Source of the DNA: Topomyia yanbarensis
Taxonomy: Eukaryota > Arthropoda > Insecta > Diptera > Culicidae
Direction: 5' to 3'
NCBI RefSeq assembly: GCF_030247195.1
Contig: NC_080670.1
Span: forward strand, 158,174,580 to 158,238,579
Length of the DNA: 64,000 nt
Of the stretch, positions 45,176 to 56,000 are shown in pieces. The notes beneath the pieces were generated by a model. The model was given only the letters and a program-made list of their open reading frames with translations. It had not been told where the DNA came from and searched no databases. Within the stretch, counting starts at the first letter, position 1. Each line of letters starts with the position of its first letter. Both the position numbers and the translations under genes were made by a program.

Positions 45176-45396
45176 GAACGAATACGAATGATGAGAAAAG
45201 CCGACCGACAGATATTTATATAATCGCGCTAATATGCACTACTATCGTTTTCTCACTCGTTCCCGTGCCGTGCATGAGCCTTTCCTTTCCGTCCGGCTTC
45301 TAATGGCCTACCAAGGGAATATGCCGTCTTTCCCCCACCAACTGCTCTCGTCAAGCAACCCAATGCGAATATTCATAGGAACAAACATGTAGTGGA
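45081..45396. repeat. 30-bp direct repeat, probable templated filler
   Basis: 45081-45110 and 45367-45396 share GAATATTCATAGGAACAAAC followed by ATGTAGTGGA exactly. The first lies inside the H3-C tail, replacing about 15 bases present in copy B. The second lies outside the gene. Confidence 0.85.
45181..45235 (-). promoter_or_regulatory. H3-type core promoter upstream of pseudogene C
   Basis: On the minus strand a TATATAAA box (45215-45222) lies about 30 bases before a CTCATCATTCGTATTCG segment, the expected initiator position, 15-20 bases before the lost start codon. The homologous region of copy B (44196-44250) keeps the initiator segment, but its TATA reads CATATATG. Confidence 0.6.
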
Positions 45397-45716
45397 CCTA
45401 TATATAAACTTTTCATTATTTTATTGTTCGGTTGGTCCACCATAGTGACGGCTCTGTGCGGGATGGGCTGAAAATTTTCACTTTTCCGAGTGGTTTTCGA
45501 AAGATTTTTTAAAACACATTTTTTTGTTTTTAGTGCATTCTATACAAACTTCAAATTTTAATATAGCATAGAGGAACATATTTTCAACAAATTGGCCTAA
45601 AAATCAAATCAAAGTATGATAAAAGTTATTAACGTTCAAAATCTGACGCGGCGCCGCAGCCGATATTTTGAAACGGGACCCCTATATTGAAAGCTTAAAT
45701 GTATTCTACATTAAAA

Positions 45717-46660
45717 AATGAGAAAGATTTCAATACCATTCTGTAATTAAAGTAAAGATCGTTATTTTTTTTCTCTCCAACAGAATTGCTCTCTGGACTC
45801 CCTAGAAATGGGTGGCATGTTTCTTTTCACTCGGATGCTGTCAGTTCAACCGAAGATGGCGTTGAAACAATAAGCACTACGGTTTTACGAAACGCATCGT
45901 CATCGCGCAAAAAAAAGTTTACGGTAGATCACTTTCGAGACGAAAACGTGCCCCGCCAGCCAAAAATATCATTGCTTCCATACCTTGTTTCACCGAACCC
46001 TCAAGGTGGAGGATATCATCTGTCGGAAGAAGACTCGGTCTCCCGAGTTCACGAGCAAGCTGATGCCGGTGGATGACATAGAACTACCGCGGGACGTCGT
46101 GCTGGACGACGACGCTCTCGAAGACAAACATTCCAGGAAATGACAGCTACTATTCCAGCGACAAGTCGGTCAATTCCCCCGAAGTAAAATTAAGCATTTG
46201 AAAAAAAGTTATGCTGTCCATCGCCATACCGGATTCAAAGCCGTAGTTCAAGCCAAGCGGTCTGGCCATCAATGAACAAGTGTACCAGGAGGAGTGTCTT
46301 GAGAAAATTCCTCTGCCGTTATTAATGGAGCATCATGCGGATGGAAAGTACGTTTTCTGGTCGGACAAGGCATCTTCCTATAACGCTAAAAAGACGCTGG
46401 AGTATATTGAGCAGAAAAGGATACTGTACTTGCCGAAACGACCAACTTGCCCCAGTGTCCCATTGAGCATTTTTTCGGCTCCCTCAGTACCCTTGTGTAC
46501 AAAAATAATTGGCGGGCCCAGGATACGAAACAGTTGACCACCAGAATCCGGAATCGTATCCGGAAGATGGACGTCAGTGCCGTTCAGCGCTCTTGTGAGA
46601 GTATCGCAACAAATTTGCGTTGTACGGCTGACCAGGGCCCCTGTCATTTCGGCTGATACC
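45717..46660 (+). mobile_element. Tc1/mariner-type transposon remnant, copy 2 (DD37E-like)
   Basis: The start region and 5' UTR match copy 1 (GGGTGGCATGTTTCTTTTC at 45810 and 9201). The N-terminus is broken (ATG at 45857, early stop). The remaining order is HRTLKVEDIICRKKTRS, VVLDDD (first catalytic Asp region, degenerate), YQEECLEKIPLPL, HHADGKYVFWSDKAS (second Asp near 46363), a frameshift near 46440, PIEHFFGSLSTLVYKNNWRA (third acidic residue, Glu) and IRNRIRKMDVSAVQRSCESI. Counting across the frameshift leaves about 34-37 residues between the last two acidic residues, which fits the DD37E group. There is a large deletion between 45940 and 45970. Confidence 0.78.
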
Positions 46661-47344
46661 GTGGATCAACTGTACTAGTTACGGCGTCGTTTATGTTTTC
46701 GCGTGTTTCTCAACCAAAACGTATTGTCTTTCGTCCTCAGTACATTTAGTTAATGTAAAAATGTCAAATGAGTTTTTTTTTTACGTGAAGATTAATGTTG
46801 AACGAAGTGAAATGATCCGTGGCAACAGCTGTATCACTATAATTTTGCAAGCTTTTGTCACCAAAAAAATACTACAAGCACCTTAAAAAATCTTCTAAAG
46901 TACATGCCAAATAGTGTTGCAAAACTATATAACGATTATAAATGGAATATCGCGAATATTCTTTATTTTTTAGACCTAATTAAAGTCGAAGCAAGTTATC
47001 GGACTTGGAAATTTTAGAACCAGCAAGGCGCTTCCACTACTTCCAGGGATACCAAAAACCCTAATGGACCCTTTTTTGGAAACAATCCCAATTTTTTTAT
47101 ACTTCGTGGACTTAATTTTCACAATTTTTATATTAAAGACGTGCACGCGGATCCACTGCATTTAAGGCTTTTCGGGATGACGGGTTACCATCATCTAGCT
47201 ACTCGATCAGAAATATATAACAGAAAGATTTTAAATCTATATCTCGCGTTGTTACTTGTTATAATTTTCTGTTATTCGAACTACTAACGAGACCAATTTT
47301 ATAGCACAATTTACAACGAAAATCGCATAATAATGCTATTTTTG
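46661..47344. other. No gene recognised
   Basis: AT-rich. The first 150 bases may be the 3' UTR of the mariner copy. No terminal inverted repeat partner was found. Confidence 0.4.
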
Positions 47345-48290
47345 CATTCTGATAGGATATCGACACCACACGGCATTAGAAACATGAATAATGCGCTTGA
47401 GCCAAAAAAACGCGGATATTGGGGACAGTTCGTCGACGTTTTAATGAGAGAAGCATCGCTGAGCGCTCTTCGGGGCACAGTTCAGCGTATGCGAAATATT
47501 CAAACCGCTGGATTATTACTTTCCCCAAGAAGATCTGTCCGGACTCTGCCCTGGTACAGAAAACCAACCATGCCGCGTCTCCTCAGGATACCGCGAACAA
47601 ATCATCGTTTTCGATGGAGGACTTCTTACTGCTCTCTTGTCATACAACAATAACACCCCAGCGTTCAACAGAACCAAATTGAATTTATTGAAGTACCTGC
47701 CTGCCTCTGTCATCCAGAAACGAGGAAAGCCCAGCCTTCGATTATAACTCGTATCGATCAATTGCAATGCTGTCAAAGGATGGTTTGATCTGTGCAGCAA
47801 TGGAGAGTCAGGATGGTGGCTGCATTTTATCATCCTGAAGGTATCAATAAAACTTTGGTTTAGATGTTGGTTGGTATTTCACCCTTATGCATCTTAACGT
47901 CCCGGACATTGTGACGCACCACCCTTCGAACGTTATGACCTGTGACGTTATGAAACGGTGACGCCTCTTCCCATATGTACTTAGTGTACACTTTTTTAAA
48001 ATCAATCAACATATAAATTTAGCCTTCTCATTTCTCTTTTTTCTTCTCCTTCTAAGAAGTATCCTGAAACCTAGACTATCGATGGTTCGATGCGTCTTCA
48101 AGGCGATACAATACATCTTTGTCATACAAGTCAACAAGCACGAAACCTGCAGGCTGAACATCACACGCGCAACTCGGTGTGTTACCGATTCGCTTCTGAG
48201 TCGTACTACGAAATCGTCTGGATGTCTCAAGCCACAAAGCTGATAATCTGAAATCAAGCGACCTAGCAACTTGGTCCATTTAAAAGGAAT
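47345..48290 (+). mobile_element. I-clade retrotransposon, 5'-truncated and internally deleted
   Basis: Linker sequence KKRGYWGQFVDVL...REASLSAL continues after a frameshift as YSNRWIITFPKKICPDSALV and ESSFSMEDF-like residues. These align with the antisense copy at 26.8-27.2 kb (YSNRWIFDFTKTVCPDSVLA). RT sequence then collapses near 47.7-47.85 kb. A tail equivalent to the ORF2 end and 3' UTR follows at 47.95-48.27 kb, sharing TGAGTCGTACTACGAAATCG with 1045-1064. Most of RT and RNase H are deleted. Confidence 0.7.
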
Positions 48291-48615
48291 CCGTTACTGG
48301 TTCGAGCAGGATCAACCAGTTTTTTATAGTAAGGTTTAAAAAGCTTCGAAAACCTACCCTGTAGTTTATTGGGACTGTGTGCGACTTACTTTCGTGCCTA
48401 TCCACTAAAAAGCACTCCTTACTCTTTCTTCGCCCACCTTCCTACGGAACTACATCAATGTATTATTTCGTGGAGGGGAACGCGTTGTGCTTTCGTTACA
48501 CCTCTTTTTTTTGCTCATGAGTTTTCCGCAGCTATCTCGGAGCCTTACTTGATCCAAGAAATGGCTCAACTTTTGAGCTATTTAACTCTCGACTCTTCTC
48601 TTCCCCATCTATCTT

Positions 48616-48776
48616 TTTTTATTTTGATTATAGAGGTTTTAACCTTAAGGTCATTCGCCCTTTCGGGTTAGAAAAATCTCTCATGAAAAAATTCTAAGCC
48701 TATGCGCGAGGTCGGGCCTCGAACCCAGGTGCGCTGCGTACAAGACAATCGATTTACCAACTACGCTACGCCCACC
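48616..48776 (-). mobile_element. tRNA-derived SINE
   Basis: On the minus strand the element starts GGGCGTAGCGTAGTTGGTAA (A box) and has GGGTTCGAGGCC (B box) about 40 bases on. It then continues through a TCTAACCCGAAAGGGCGAAT segment to an A-rich tail, ATAATCAAAATAAAAAAA. Both ends are flanked by CCCCATCTATCTT (48603-48615 and 48777-48789), a 13-bp target site duplication. The head is an RNA polymerase III promoter. SINEs are copied by the enzymes of partner LINEs, and the RTs in this window are plausible partners only by inference. The TSD is intact, so insertion is fairly recent. Confidence 0.9.
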
Positions 48777-48784
48777 CCCCATCT

Positions 48785-49100
48785 ATCTTATTGCCATTTA
48801 GCTCTCGTCACAGAGAGTCGCTTAGCTGCTGATTCCATGAGGCATTTAGCTCCTGTTTCCGTGAGTCATTCAGCTCCCAGTCTTATCCCGATCTGCTCGG
48901 TGGTGAGCTCGCCCTACCCGGACTGAAAGATCTCCGGGGGCGGAACATCTCTCGGTACCTATGTCTGTTTCGTGAGCCAATTAGTCTTTGTCACGCTATA
49001 GTCGGATAGTCCACGGCCGTGAATCTACCCTACTGTAAATTCCACGAAGGTATGTTTCTCCCTACACTGATGTTCGTTTCCGTGAGTCATTTAGCTTCCC
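48785..49100 (-). repeat. R1 copy C 3' UTR short repeats
   Basis: The minus strand shows recurring AGCTAAATG(A/C)CTCA(C/T)GGAA(A/T)C units at about 49090, 48885, 48850 and 48815. Units of about 25-30 bases have diverged spacers. Confidence 0.65.
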
Positions 49101-49299
49101 GCATCGTTCCGATTTATTCGCTCTAGTTCCTGGCGGTGGACCTAGTCTGGTCAACGGGACAGACAGTAGGTGCTGAGGTCTGTCATGCGGTTCCAGATGG
49201 TGTAATAATGCGCTACTTTTTTAGTCCCTTCGCCACTTTCTCTACAGGTCGGAGTGTATACTCGTATCCACTCGGCTGACAGCATGCCAGATATGCTCG

Positions 49300-50720
49300 T
49301 CGAGGCCCATCTCTTCGACGATATTGTCAACTGTCAGCTCAGGCATACTCCTTCCAACTTTTTATAACCTATGATATTCGAAGAACACGTGTTCCGACGT
49401 CTCTAGAACGTTCTCATACTACTGTGTCAAATGAATGTTCACCTCTCCATGCTTCCTATGCACCCAAGCCGACACATTTGGGATAAATTGGTGCGTTCAC
49501 CTTCCTTTCTCCGTTTTTCCACTCTTTCTGCCACTTAACCAACAGTCCGCCCTGATCAGTCTCTTTGCATTTCGTACATTCCTTCGCTGGTAGCATTCCA
49601 CGTCCTCAGTCAGAGTGATGCAGATGGGGATCATCCCAGAAATTACGCATACCACCTTCGACGATATCGTTCTGTACGCACTCGCAACACGAACAGCAAT
49701 TATGCGAAACGTGCATGTTAATTTCGTTCGAGTTCGTTTTGAGTTCAGCGCAGCAGCTCGGGCCGGAATGTCATAATTGAGTATTGAGGATGAGACATCC
49801 ACCAGGAAACGTCGCGTGCTGCATCTTGCTCCTCCAATGTTCGGCATGGTCCTTGACAATGCGTTAGTTGTCGTCGCAGCCTTCTCACATACATAGTCGA
49901 CGTGGCTGTTGTAATTTAACCGATCGTCGACTATCATGCATTCTGCGCATGCATCGATGGAGTTGAGTGTCCACCGACGCCTGACCAGCACTACCTCCGT
50001 CTCGTGGTGAGCCAGTTGCAACTTGGTGTCAGCCATTCAGGTGTTCATGATGTCTGTTGTCTCTGCCTTCAACATCTCCAGTTCCTCAAGGGTCTCACCT
50101 GTTATGATTAGGACAACGTCATCTGCAAAGCCGGCGATCTCTACTCCTCTGGGTAGTTCCAGTGTTAACACACTCTTGTACATTATATTTCAAAGCGTTG
50201 GGCCGAGTGTGGAGTCCTGAGGTAGTCCTGCCGTTATCTTAATCGACCTCTGCCCCGTGTTTGTTTCGTAGACCAGTACTCGGTTATGAAAGTAACTTTT
50301 CAGAACCTTGCACATACAGTCCAGGAATCCGAACTGTAATAGTCCGTTCTCACTCTCAGCGTAGTTCGTCAGCCAGTTAAGGATGACACTTTCCCGAAGT
50401 TTACCAACAGTGTCCAGTAGGCATATAGGCAAATGCGAAGCTAGATCTCATGGTGGCTTCTCTGGTTTTGGCTGCAACATGAGCTTCTGGATCTACCATC
50501 TATCCTGGAAATAGCCTTCGTTCACGCGTTTATGTAGAACTACCCTGAACATGTCCGGAAACGTCGGGATTGCGGACTTGTGTGCCACGTTGGAGATACC
50601 ATCCGGACCGGGAGCTTTATTCGCTTTCAGCCCTTTCGCCATTATTAGGAGCTCGTCGTTGAAGACTCGATTGTCACCAGCAAGGAGCTTTTATTCTCTG
50701 GTGATACGATTCTTGAAATC
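49300..50720 (-). pseudogene. R1-type ORF2, RT to C-terminus, broken
   Basis: The minus strand gives PICLLDTVGKL, VLKSYFHNRVLVYETNTGQR, then KITAGLPQDSTLGPTL with a TGA where Trp is expected. Next come MYKSVLTLELPRGVEIAGFA with the catalytic DD intact (near 50130), a second TGA at a Trp position, MADTKLQLAHHETEVVLV, DDRLNYNSHVDYVCEKAA and RVASAYRTIS. Part of the RT palm between KL and VLK is deleted. A zinc motif is not readable after 49.5 kb. Confidence 0.8.
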
Positions 50721-50860
50721 GCCGATCAGCCATGTTGGTGCTAGAAACGACAGCTAACAACGTTGGTAAATTGATTCTTTTCGACTGTAGAAATTGTAAG
50801 AAGGGGAAATGTTTTCGGCAGTGCAGTCACGTAAGAACTTGCGTTGATTCTAACTTATTT

Positions 50861-50900
50861 TCGCCGACGTTTCGATCCGTGGTTGGGATCTTCTTCAGGG
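50861..50900 (-). ncRNA. Hammerhead-like motif of the Penelope-element kind (candidate)
   Basis: The minus strand reads CCTGAAGAAGATCC, a 7-base loop, then GGATCGAAACGTCGG. It has the two core blocks CUGA.GA and GAAA, a 5-bp stem II (GATCC/GGATC) and the ACGU palindrome with GUC expected of the minimal hammerheads of Penelope-like elements. There is one extra A between the core and stem II, so activity is doubtful. Part of the adjoining sequence (50812-50840) recurs inverted at 58632-58664. Confidence 0.35.
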
Positions 50901-53083
50901 CCTGATTTATTGCGGAAAGTAACTGTTGTATTACATGTATTACACAAATAATCATAAAAACATAATGTTCGCGAAGTGCTACTCACTCGACAATATTCGA
51001 CAATGTCATGGTTCGTTTTGCATACGGGAAACTGTCAGGTCTGAGAGGGTTAACATCGGGTGTTTTCACTGTGGGACATATCATAGTTTGGGGGATCGTA
51101 TAGTATGGATTTTGGTAGCAATGAGACAGTATAACTTACGGAGTTTTCTCATCGAGTTTGTCGGTCTAAAATCGATTTAAAATCACTCCAATTGCTTTAA
51201 AAATAAATTTTTTAAACTTATTATCAGCGACTTTAAACAATTTTGTAGCTCGTTTAGTTTGAGAAAAAGTTAAAGAAGATCGCTGTTTTCAACAACCAAA
51301 ATCTATGGTCAAGAAATTCAGTGTGGTTTATGCTTCTGTCCCAGCCGGTGTGAAGCGAACGACAAATAAAGTTACTTTTTGATTGTGTTCCTTGTCTGAA
51401 GGACAAAGGAAACTTCTACTATACTATGCCTTAGTAATCTGTCAAGATGAGTGAGTCGCAGAGACAGGAAGTGGTGCACCGGCCAAATACTGTGATTATT
51501 GGTGACTCCGTAAGATCAAGTATTTGTGATTAGTAACATTTTCTGAAGGTGAAATTGGAGGTTAGAGTTACGATAGTAACCTTTATCGAGTTCTACCATG
51601 TCAGGTATTCTGCGCTCATAGCGTTCTACAAATTAGATCAGGCGAAACCATTGATTTTGAATAATTTAAAACTGTTTAATTTTAATGGTTGTGTGTGACA
51701 AAGCTGTAATTAGTATCTGCATATAAATGGACGGTGAGAGAATCAATGTTCGGTTACAAGATCGGATACCGCTTACTTGCAGATACATGTCAGATATGGG
51801 AGGAATTCAGTACAAAATATAATGCGATAGTACAATTACACAAAGTATTCTTTGCACATATCAAAGACAAAAAATAGTACGTTTCAGTTCGGCGAAAAAA
51901 CGTCACATTACGGCTTATTCTGATCAGAAACCGCTGAACACAAACAATTACCAAATATTTGGCACATGTTCTGGTAATATTGACAACGGCGCTGCGTCAA
52001 GTATCTTAAAATCTACAGCCAGCACAATCATTGAGGAAATTCACACTCATAAAGGCAACAAGCAAGCATGTTTGCGAACATAAAGACAGCAACCACGATG
52101 ATGACACGGAAGTGTTGAATAGCGAGATAGATATGAACGACCCCCTATACGCAGTTGGTGAGGAAACATATTTCCCCGCCTCGTAAACAGGTATGTACGT
52201 GCAATGGCTAAGAACTTGCGCGAGATCTGTTGGACAACCAGTAAAACTCGTTTTATTATTTCTATTGTTGGAAATAGATATAAATAGATAACAGAACCAC
52301 TGTTCCGATTGGCTAAAGTATTGAACCGAGTTCACTTACTGATTATTTAAAAAATAGTAAAAGAATTTTTATGGACGACTGAGCACTAAAATTTCCTAAA
52401 AGTGAACGCTTCATCGCAAGTGATTGTCACGTTCAACAAAACTCAGATGTAATGTAATTGTACCCAATTTGAATTTCTGTATTAGGTCTATGCACTCTGC
52501 ACTCTTAGTATAAATACTAGACATCACATTCAAGCGTACTAGGCAAAAAATATTTCAATTTACTGCGAACGATATAGCTGAGACAACAATTTTCGCTGTT
52601 GCGTCATTTTAATATATTATAATTTTCATTGGCTCTTAATTTCATTTTCATGCGAAGAATTTGTTCCGTATTAAAACACTGTTGAGACTAAAATGTTGTG
52701 ACTGGTTGAATCTATTATTCATTTCGATTTCATGTCTTCAGTATATAGCAGTCTCACGATATGTTTTTATTCGTTTTGGACTAAAATGAGAGATGATCAG
52801 AAATCACGGATGCACTCAGAACGAGTGCTTTCGGAATGGCGCTCTGATCCTCACAATTCGGTTTGAATATAACGACATTTTCGAAAGCACATTACGTCTT
52901 CGTTACCCGCACAATATTCAACGTCAGGTGAAACAAGTTTGATTGAATTTTGAAACCTGTTATCAAAAAGCCATACAGCTTTCTTCAAGAAGTCATGCAT
53001 CTCTTTTAATCTTGATGATGATAGTAAAAAAGCTTGAGCTAATTAAAAACGAACCAACTACTGAGCAGATTGTATGAATTGAC
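50901..53083. other. No gene recognised
   Basis: AT-rich. A 109-codon minus-strand frame at 52006-52335 lacks domains. The interval immediately beyond the BEL reading frame (below 53084) should hold the integrase and 3' LTR, but no such sequence is recognisable. Confidence 0.45.
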
Positions 53084-56000
53084 TTAGAAAGTGTAACTGC
53101 ATCTGCAAGCATCTTCGCAAATCTGACCGGCATGCAACAATTTGTAGTGATAATGAAGCATTACTAGTGACGTGAACGGATGATTTTTATCCAACACTAT
53201 CGGATGCTTTCTCTCGGTTGAAACTAGAGCATTCACCAGTCTACCACCGACGCGAACTATACCATCCAGCATTATCGGATGAAGATTGTTAATGCGAGAC
53301 GTCGATTTAACTTGACCCTCTCGTTGCAAATCCTTTAGTTCCTGTTCGAAGCACTCCCGTTGAGCGAGTCTCACAAGATGAAGTAGAGCTGATTCTCGTT
53401 CTGCATAGGTTAGAATCCCAGACCTTCGATTGTTGTGAGTCCTTTGTTGCGCGTTGTGCTTCCATCTGAGAAGCCAGGCAGTGATTCTCACTAGACGTGT
53501 CAGCGATGATCTGAGGCTGAAGATTTCGTTCGGCAGAGACATATTGACTACGACGGACACAGCCGAATTTTCTTCCAGCACAGTTGGGTCGACACCTGCC
53601 ATGGTTAGGTGTATATTTTCTGGCCACCTGTCTTCGTTTCCTCGCATCCACGGTGCTCCATTCCACCATAGGGGATCTTCGTTCAGCTGATCTGCAGTTA
53701 CGCCACGAGATAGTACATCTGCTGGGTTTTCTGTGCCTGGTACATGACTCCACACGCCGCCTCGTGTAGCATGTTGTATTTCCGATACCCTGTTCGCAAC
53801 GAATTGCTGCCACCGTGATGGACTCGATGACAACCAATATCGGACTATCATAGAGTCGGTCCAGAAGTATGATCGAACAGTTATTTTCAGACTGGTCACC
53901 ACCTTCTCATAAAGATGAGCGAGTAATAGTGCGGACGACAGTTCCAATCGCGGAATCGACTGTTTCCTTTTCCGTTTCTTTAAGTCGTCAAGCGGTGCAA
54001 CCCTTGATTTTGCCACCAGCAAGTGCGACGTGACACTTCCATCGAAATGCTTGCAGCGCAAGTAAATGCATGCTCCGTAGGCCTTGGTAGAGGCATCGCA
54101 AAACCCGTGCAATTGCCTTGACAGACAATCTTTGCTGAAAGCGACCCAACGTGGAACTTGCAGATTTACTAAGCTATCCAGACTTCTCCGAAAGTCACTC
54201 CATTGCATTTGCGAGTCTTCAGCAAGAGCATCGTCCCAAGATGCCTTCTGTCTCCAGAGGGATTGGACGAATATTTTTGCTGTAGTGACTACAGGGCTGA
54301 CTAGTCCAAGCGGATCGAATATTCGAGCCAGATCAGACAGAACAGTTCGTTTACAAATTTCAGCATGATTCCAGGTAGGAACCTTGAATTTGAAGATGTC
54401 TAACCTGGGCTCCCACACCAGCCCTAGCGTCTTTATCGTTGCACTGGAATCGTCTAGCTCAAATGATGTGCGATCATACTTGCAGTCATCGGGTATTTTC
54501 TCCAGGATGGCAGCACAGTTTGAGCTCCACTTTCGAAGCGTGAATCCACCCCCGTTAAGAAGGGTTTGAATGTCAGCACACAGTTGAACACCTTCATCGA
54601 TGCTGTCAACGCCAGACATCATGTCGTCAACATAAAAATCTTTTGCCAACACCTTTGCCGCTTCCGGGAACACACCTCCATCAAGTTCGGCCAATCGTCG
54701 CAAGCATTTTGTTGCAAGGTACGGAGCAGACGCCGTCCCATAGGTAACGGTTTTCAGCTCAAAAACACGAATGAACTCATTCGGAGTGTTTCTCCAGAAA
54801 ATGCGTTGTAACCTACAATCGCTGGGTTGGACTTGCACCATCCGATACATTTTCTCAATGTCTGCGACTACTGCATATCGGTGAAGCCGGAACCGCATGA
54901 CTATTGAAACGGGATCATCCTGTACAGTCGGTCCTACCATTAGCGCATCGATTAAGGAAATTCCGCTACTAGTTGAGCACGAAGCATCGAACACCACGCG
55001 CAACTTGGTGGTGGTACTGTCAGGTTTGAGTACACAATGATGTGGAATATAGTACTGCTGCGTTGTAGACTCCTCGTCGTCTAGTACTTCCCTCATGTGG
55101 CCGAGGCGATGATACTCCTCGATGAACTGGGTATACATCGATTTGGTATCAGCATCACCTACTAGGCGCCTTTCCAAGGCAAGGAAACGCTTGAGCGCTG
55201 TGTTTTTTGAATCACCAAGCCGAGCAATAAGGTAATCTTTCTTGGGCAACGAAACGGCGAACCGCCCGCTAGAATCACGCACAGTTGTGCGGTCGAAGTA
55301 GACTTCACAGGCGGATTCCTCAACGGAATGGATACTATTAGAACGGCAGGTTTCTAGCTCCCAGAATTTGGTTAACAAGTCATCAACTCGTTCGCTACAT
55401 GCACTTGATACCATCGGCCTGAAATGGTTCGATACATTTTGAATTCTACCACAGATTATCCATCCGAACTCTGTATTTTGCATAGCAGGACCGTCTTCTC
55501 CGAGCTTGAACTTATTCGCTGTCAACACGTCGAAGAATAATCCAGCCCCGATTATTATATCGATCGATCCTGGCTCAAAGTAATTCGGATCGGCTAAAAT
55601 CACTCCTTGGGGAAGTGCCAAACTGCTAGTATTGATCTTCGTGGTTGGCTGGTCCTGAGTGACTTGTGGTAGCACGTAGAAAGTCTCCTCCTCCACAAAA
55701 CCAGATACTCGGGATCGAATACGAGCAACGACAGACTGTTTACATTTCTTCGTGGCTTGTCCAATTCCGCTTATCGAAAGAATTTCTCGAGACCGTTTGA
55801 ACCTAAGCTGTTGCGACAGATTTTCTGATATGAAACATAACTGAGAGCCGCTATCAAGCAAAGCTCTAGCTAGGGTAGAATTTCCATAATGGTCTTCAAG
55901 TATCACGAGTGCGGTTGCAAGCAGGACCGTTCGTGATGCCTTGGTTTCACTAGCGGAGAGGACTGCGTTGTGGCTTGTGATGGTGTCTGTATTGGGTGGC

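Larger units (their letters stand above)
43577..45345. repeat. Tandem duplication of an H3 unit, period about 950 bp
   Basis: The segment starting GGGATGGTGAGGGAACACGC at 43577 recurs at 44527 (GGGATGGTGGGGGAACACCC). The same order follows in both: a GGAATGGAAAAGCAGTGCAC block, histone stem-loop, H3 pseudogene and H3 promoter. The second unit ends near 45345. Divergence by eye is about 15 percent with several indels. Confidence 0.8.
48380..50720 (-). mobile_element. R1-clade retrotransposon (copy C), antisense, 5'-truncated
   Basis: On the minus strand the RT domain starts near 50.7 kb and runs to about 49.3 kb. A long 3' UTR continues to about 48.4 kb and carries repeats of the type AGCTAAATGACTCACGGAAAC (about 49090-49068, 48880-48790 and further). 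A SINE with a 13-bp target duplication interrupts that UTR at 48616-48776. This is a third R1 subfamily in the window, since its UTR does not match copies A or B. Confidence 0.75.

Noticed and set aside
48700..48776. A functional tRNA gene on the minus strand
   Set aside because: A and B boxes are present, but the acceptor ends do not pair, the body continues into a SINE tail with A-rich end, and a 13-bp target duplication encloses the whole unit.
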